From positions 1 through 30,100 of IMG/VR virus record IMGVR_UViG_3300021085_000141: 30,100 nt of DNA; one strand, given 5' to 3'. The notes under the pieces were generated by a model. That model had not been told where the DNA came from. It saw only the letters and a program-made list of their open reading frames with translations, and made no database searches. The first letter of the stretch is position 1, and every line of letters begins with the position of its first letter. Below, one piece after another: positions 27,786 through 30,100 of the stretch. A program made the translations under genes and the position numbers. The stretch is from a virus.

Positions 27786-30100
27786 ATGGTAGATGTGATT
27801 AAAGACACAGAAAAAGCCAGAGCATGGCTTCTAAAAAATAGGGATCTGGTTTCAGATTTTGATAGTAGGTATGGTGAGGGCAGCGCGTTAGCTGTTCTTA
27901 AAGGTACATACCAGCCCCCCGTAACAACACCAGATGTAAAACCGGAATCCGATGAAGACGGTATGTTTAAAGACGTACTAAAGTCTATCCCTGCAGGTAT
28001 AACAAACGCTGTAAGAGAAACCACACAGTTCGTTGGTGATTTAATGGAAGGTGCGTCCGACTTAGTTGGCGATGAAACCATTATACACCGTGTTGATCGG
28101 GATGGTGTTGGTGGGTTAGACCTTCTACCGATGATTGGTAACAAAGAGACCTACGCCAAGTATTTAGCAGAGAACTTTGAAGAGGGTAATAGACCCGCAA
28201 ACCTACAGGAAATTGCAGAAGTCATAACACCAGAGAACGTATCAATGGGTCTTATCCCTAATGAACGATCTACAATGGTTGGTGGTTTCACTGAAGGTAT
28301 TACACAGTTTCTCGCTGGTATGGTTGGTGCTGGTAAGCTTACTGGACTGAAGCCATTCAAGTCTATTGGTGGTGGTATGGCAACTGGTGCTATTGCTGAT
28401 GCAGTAGCATTTGACCCTGACACAGCAAACCTAGTTAGAATGCTTGATGAGCAATTCGGGATTAGCCATGAGATAACTACAGAAATCTTAGCTAACGACG
28501 ATGAAAACGATTGGATGAACAGACTGAAGAATGCTGGAACTGGCACTCTGATAGGTATGCCATTCGATGCTGCAGCTATACTGATCCGGTTTGCTAAGGT
28601 TAAAACCAAGGCTCAACAGGAGTTAAATACTAATGGCGAAATATCCAAAGAAACCCTCGACGAAGCGCAGGGGATCGAAGCGGAAGCAAAAGAACTAACT
28701 AAATTAGAACAAGAAGCCGCAGCATTTCAGAAGGCCAATAACAAACCTGAGATAAGTGCAGAGGAAGTCTTTCAGCCTAAACCTAAACTTTCACTGGAAG
28801 AAGAAGCTGCTCAATTTAGCAAGCAGAACAACCCACCAGATATAAATCCAGACGATGCGTTCAAAGCTCCCAGCAAGGCTCCTACAGCGCCTAAAGCTAC
28901 TGCAGACTCCCCTACATCCCCAGAGATACCTTCCGCTCCTGTAGTGGCCTCTGTGGACTCTGTAGGCACTACTCAGCCTAAGCTACCCAAGAGACCTTCT
29001 CAGATAATACAGGCTAAGAAATTCTCTGATGCTGCAGTAGCAGCTAGGGCAGCTAAAACTCCACTAACTCCAGCCACGTTAGATGACATTTCATCTGATG
29101 CTTTCAACTGGAGTAAGATGGATGGTCCTATGGACGCTGTTAAGCTCATGGATGAGATGGACAACGTATTAGAAAAGTCAGGCGTTAAGAAACGTATGGG
29201 CTTGGATAAACCACAGACCTTGAAGGAAGTAGAGACTAAAGCTTTTGAGGGTCTTTCTGAATTTGTAGATGACCCGATAGCGGTGAGAAACAACCTGCAG
29301 AAACTAGAACTTAATTCTAGGAATATGGCTGTTGAAGTTGTTAAGGGTAAAATGGTTCTGCAATCTGTAACTAGAGAGATTGCTAATGTAGCTGAACAGA
29401 TATCAAACCTTAAAGCTAGTGGAAACGTAGACACAATCCTTGAGCGTAAGCTGTTGGATCTGTCAGACCTACACATGGACCTTCAAGCAAGTGTGAAGGG
29501 TGTTCAGACTGCAGGTGCTAGAGCTACATCAGCGGGTAGAATTAGAACTGCAGATGCGGTTGATGATATCACCCTTGATAGACTAGAGGCATTCGGTGGT
29601 TCCAAGAAAGTTCAGGAACTTGCTCTAAGACTTAAAGCTACTAAGGGTAACAATAGAGGAACTGCAGAGATTATTCGTCAGGCAGGTGCTCGTAAATGGA
29701 TGGGTATTGTCAACGAAGTGTGGTTAAACTCTATTCTCTCAGGCCCTAGAACACACCTGATGAACCTTGGTTCCAACTCTATCAATATGTTCTTACGCCC
29801 AGCGCAGCGGATGGTTGGTGGTGCTATTACAGGTAACCCCCAACAGATGGAAGAAGGCTTCAGGCAGTATGTCTATATGACATCAGAGCTATTCGACAGC
29901 CTTAGGTATCTAGCTTCAGTTTCCAGATATGGAAAAGGTAGCTCGTTAGCAGATGCTGTTCGCTCGTTTAAGAATGAGGATGGTATTTTAGATACTGCAT
30001 CTAAGTTTGACTTCAATCAATCTGGTGCAAGTAGAACCATTGGTGGGATGGCAGGTAAGTTTGTTCGGGGTGCTGGTCGATTCCTTCAGGCAGAAGATGA
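27786..30100 (+). CDS. Large internal virion protein (gp16-like), cut by window edge
   Basis: An open frame runs from ATG 27786, after AGGA (27775-27778), to the right edge, 771 codons without a stop. It starts MVDVIKDTEKARAWLLKNRD. Features by residue: a small-residue, membrane-like segment at about 174-210 (FTEGITQFLAGMVGAGKLTG), an acidic helical part, a proline-rich linker at about 365-405, and a helical domain with NEVWLNSILSGPRTHLMNLG at about 644-663, a motif shared by large phage proteins often grouped with polyvalent or internal virion proteins. Position after gp15 fits T7 gp16, but I see no N-terminal transglycosylase motif like that of T7. The true end lies beyond the window. Confidence 0.82.
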   Translation, partial: MVDVIKDTEKARAWLLKNRDLVSDFDSRYGEGSALAVLKGTYQPPVTTPDVKPESDEDGMFKDVLKSIPAGITNAVRETTQFVGDLMEGASDLVGDETIIHRVDRDGVGGLDLLPMIGNKETYAKYLAENFEEGNRPANLQEIAEVITPENVSMGLIPNERSTMVGGFTEGITQFLAGMVGAGKLTGLKPFKSIGGGMATGAIADAVAFDPDTANLVRMLDEQFGISHEITTEILANDDENDWMNRLKNAGTGTLIGMPFDAAAILIRFAKVKTKAQQELNTNGEISKETLDEAQGIEAEAKELTKLEQEAAAFQKANNKPEISAEEVFQPKPKLSLEEEAAQFSKQNNPPDINPDDAFKAPSKAPTAPKATADSPTSPEIPSAPVVASVDSVGTTQPKLPKRPSQIIQAKKFSDAAVAARAAKTPLTPATLDDISSDAFNWSKMDGPMDAVKLMDEMDNVLEKSGVKKRMGLDKPQTLKEVETKAFEGLSEFVDDPIAVRNNLQKLELNSRNMAVEVVKGKMVLQSVTREIANVAEQISNLKASGNVDTILERKLLDLSDLHMDLQASVKGVQTAGARATSAGRIRTADAVDDITLDRLEAFGGSKKVQELALRLKATKGNNRGTAEIIRQAGARKWMGIVNEVWLNSILSGPRTHLMNLGSNSINMFLRPAQRMVGGAITGNPQQMEEGFRQYVYMTSELFDSLRYLASVSRYGKGSSLADAVRSFKNEDGILDTASKFDFNQSGASRTIGGMAGKFVRGAGRFLQAED

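Noticed and set aside
27770-29476. Minus-strand open frames of 124, 152 and 158 residues
   Set aside because: All lie opposite the long gp16-like gene; Ser-rich composition is typical of antisense shadows and no ribosome binding site order makes sense.

Overview
This window is about the first three quarters of the genome of a temperate T7-like (autographivirus-type) podovirus, present either as phage or as prophage. Every confident gene lies on the + strand in the T7 order: early genes, single-subunit RNA polymerase, ssDNA-binding protein, endonuclease I, amidase, primase-helicase, DNA polymerase, 5' exonuclease, portal, scaffold, capsid, tail tubes and internal virion proteins. Integrase in front of the RNA polymerase, adenosylcobalamin-dependent ribonucleotide reductase, ThyX, MazG and moderate GC point to a marine phage, most likely of an alphaproteobacterium (Roseobacter, SAR11 or SAR116 relatives). 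The host assignment is inference. No host gene, tRNA or rRNA is visible.

Layout. 1-462 is a non-coding left leader with six phased 11-bp repeats and a possible host-type promoter. 463-2789 is an early cluster of nine small, mostly overlapping genes, most unrecognised; one is a cysteine-rich GP88-like protein. 2790-4816 is a lysogeny module: a repeat-bearing, poorly coding stretch with four 21-bp tandem repeats, a MarR-like regulator and a tyrosine integrase. 4817-5135 holds 11-bp-phased GTGGTGYA repeats, a strong terminator and a phage promoter, and is the best place to look for attP. 5136-9268 encodes the RNA polymerase, a 42-aa protein, ssDNA-binding protein, endonuclease I and amidase. 9355-17341 is the replication and nucleotide block (HTH protein, primase-helicase, DNA polymerase, HNH endonuclease, ThyX, FEN-type exonuclease, DUF3310, MazG, class II RNR). 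17377 to the right edge is the virion block and ends inside the gp16-like gene. Tail fibre, terminase and holin genes would lie to the right.

How it works together. Host RNA polymerase would read the early and lysogeny genes. The phage polymerase would then read the rest from promoters with the core TTAGGTTGCACC, found before the RNA polymerase gene, the ssDNA-binding protein block, the replication block and the virion block. This core resembles the SP6 promoter. Hairpin-plus-T-run terminators follow the integrase, amidase and capsid genes; the last sits where T7 has T-phi. Translation is tightly coupled through ATGA, TAATG and TGATG overlaps.

The points most worth a second look are the SP6-like promoter family, the three repeat arrays that could be protein-binding sites (left end, before the regulator, after the integrase), the GP88-like protein with two cysteine clusters, and the HNH gene that starts inside the DNA polymerase gene.
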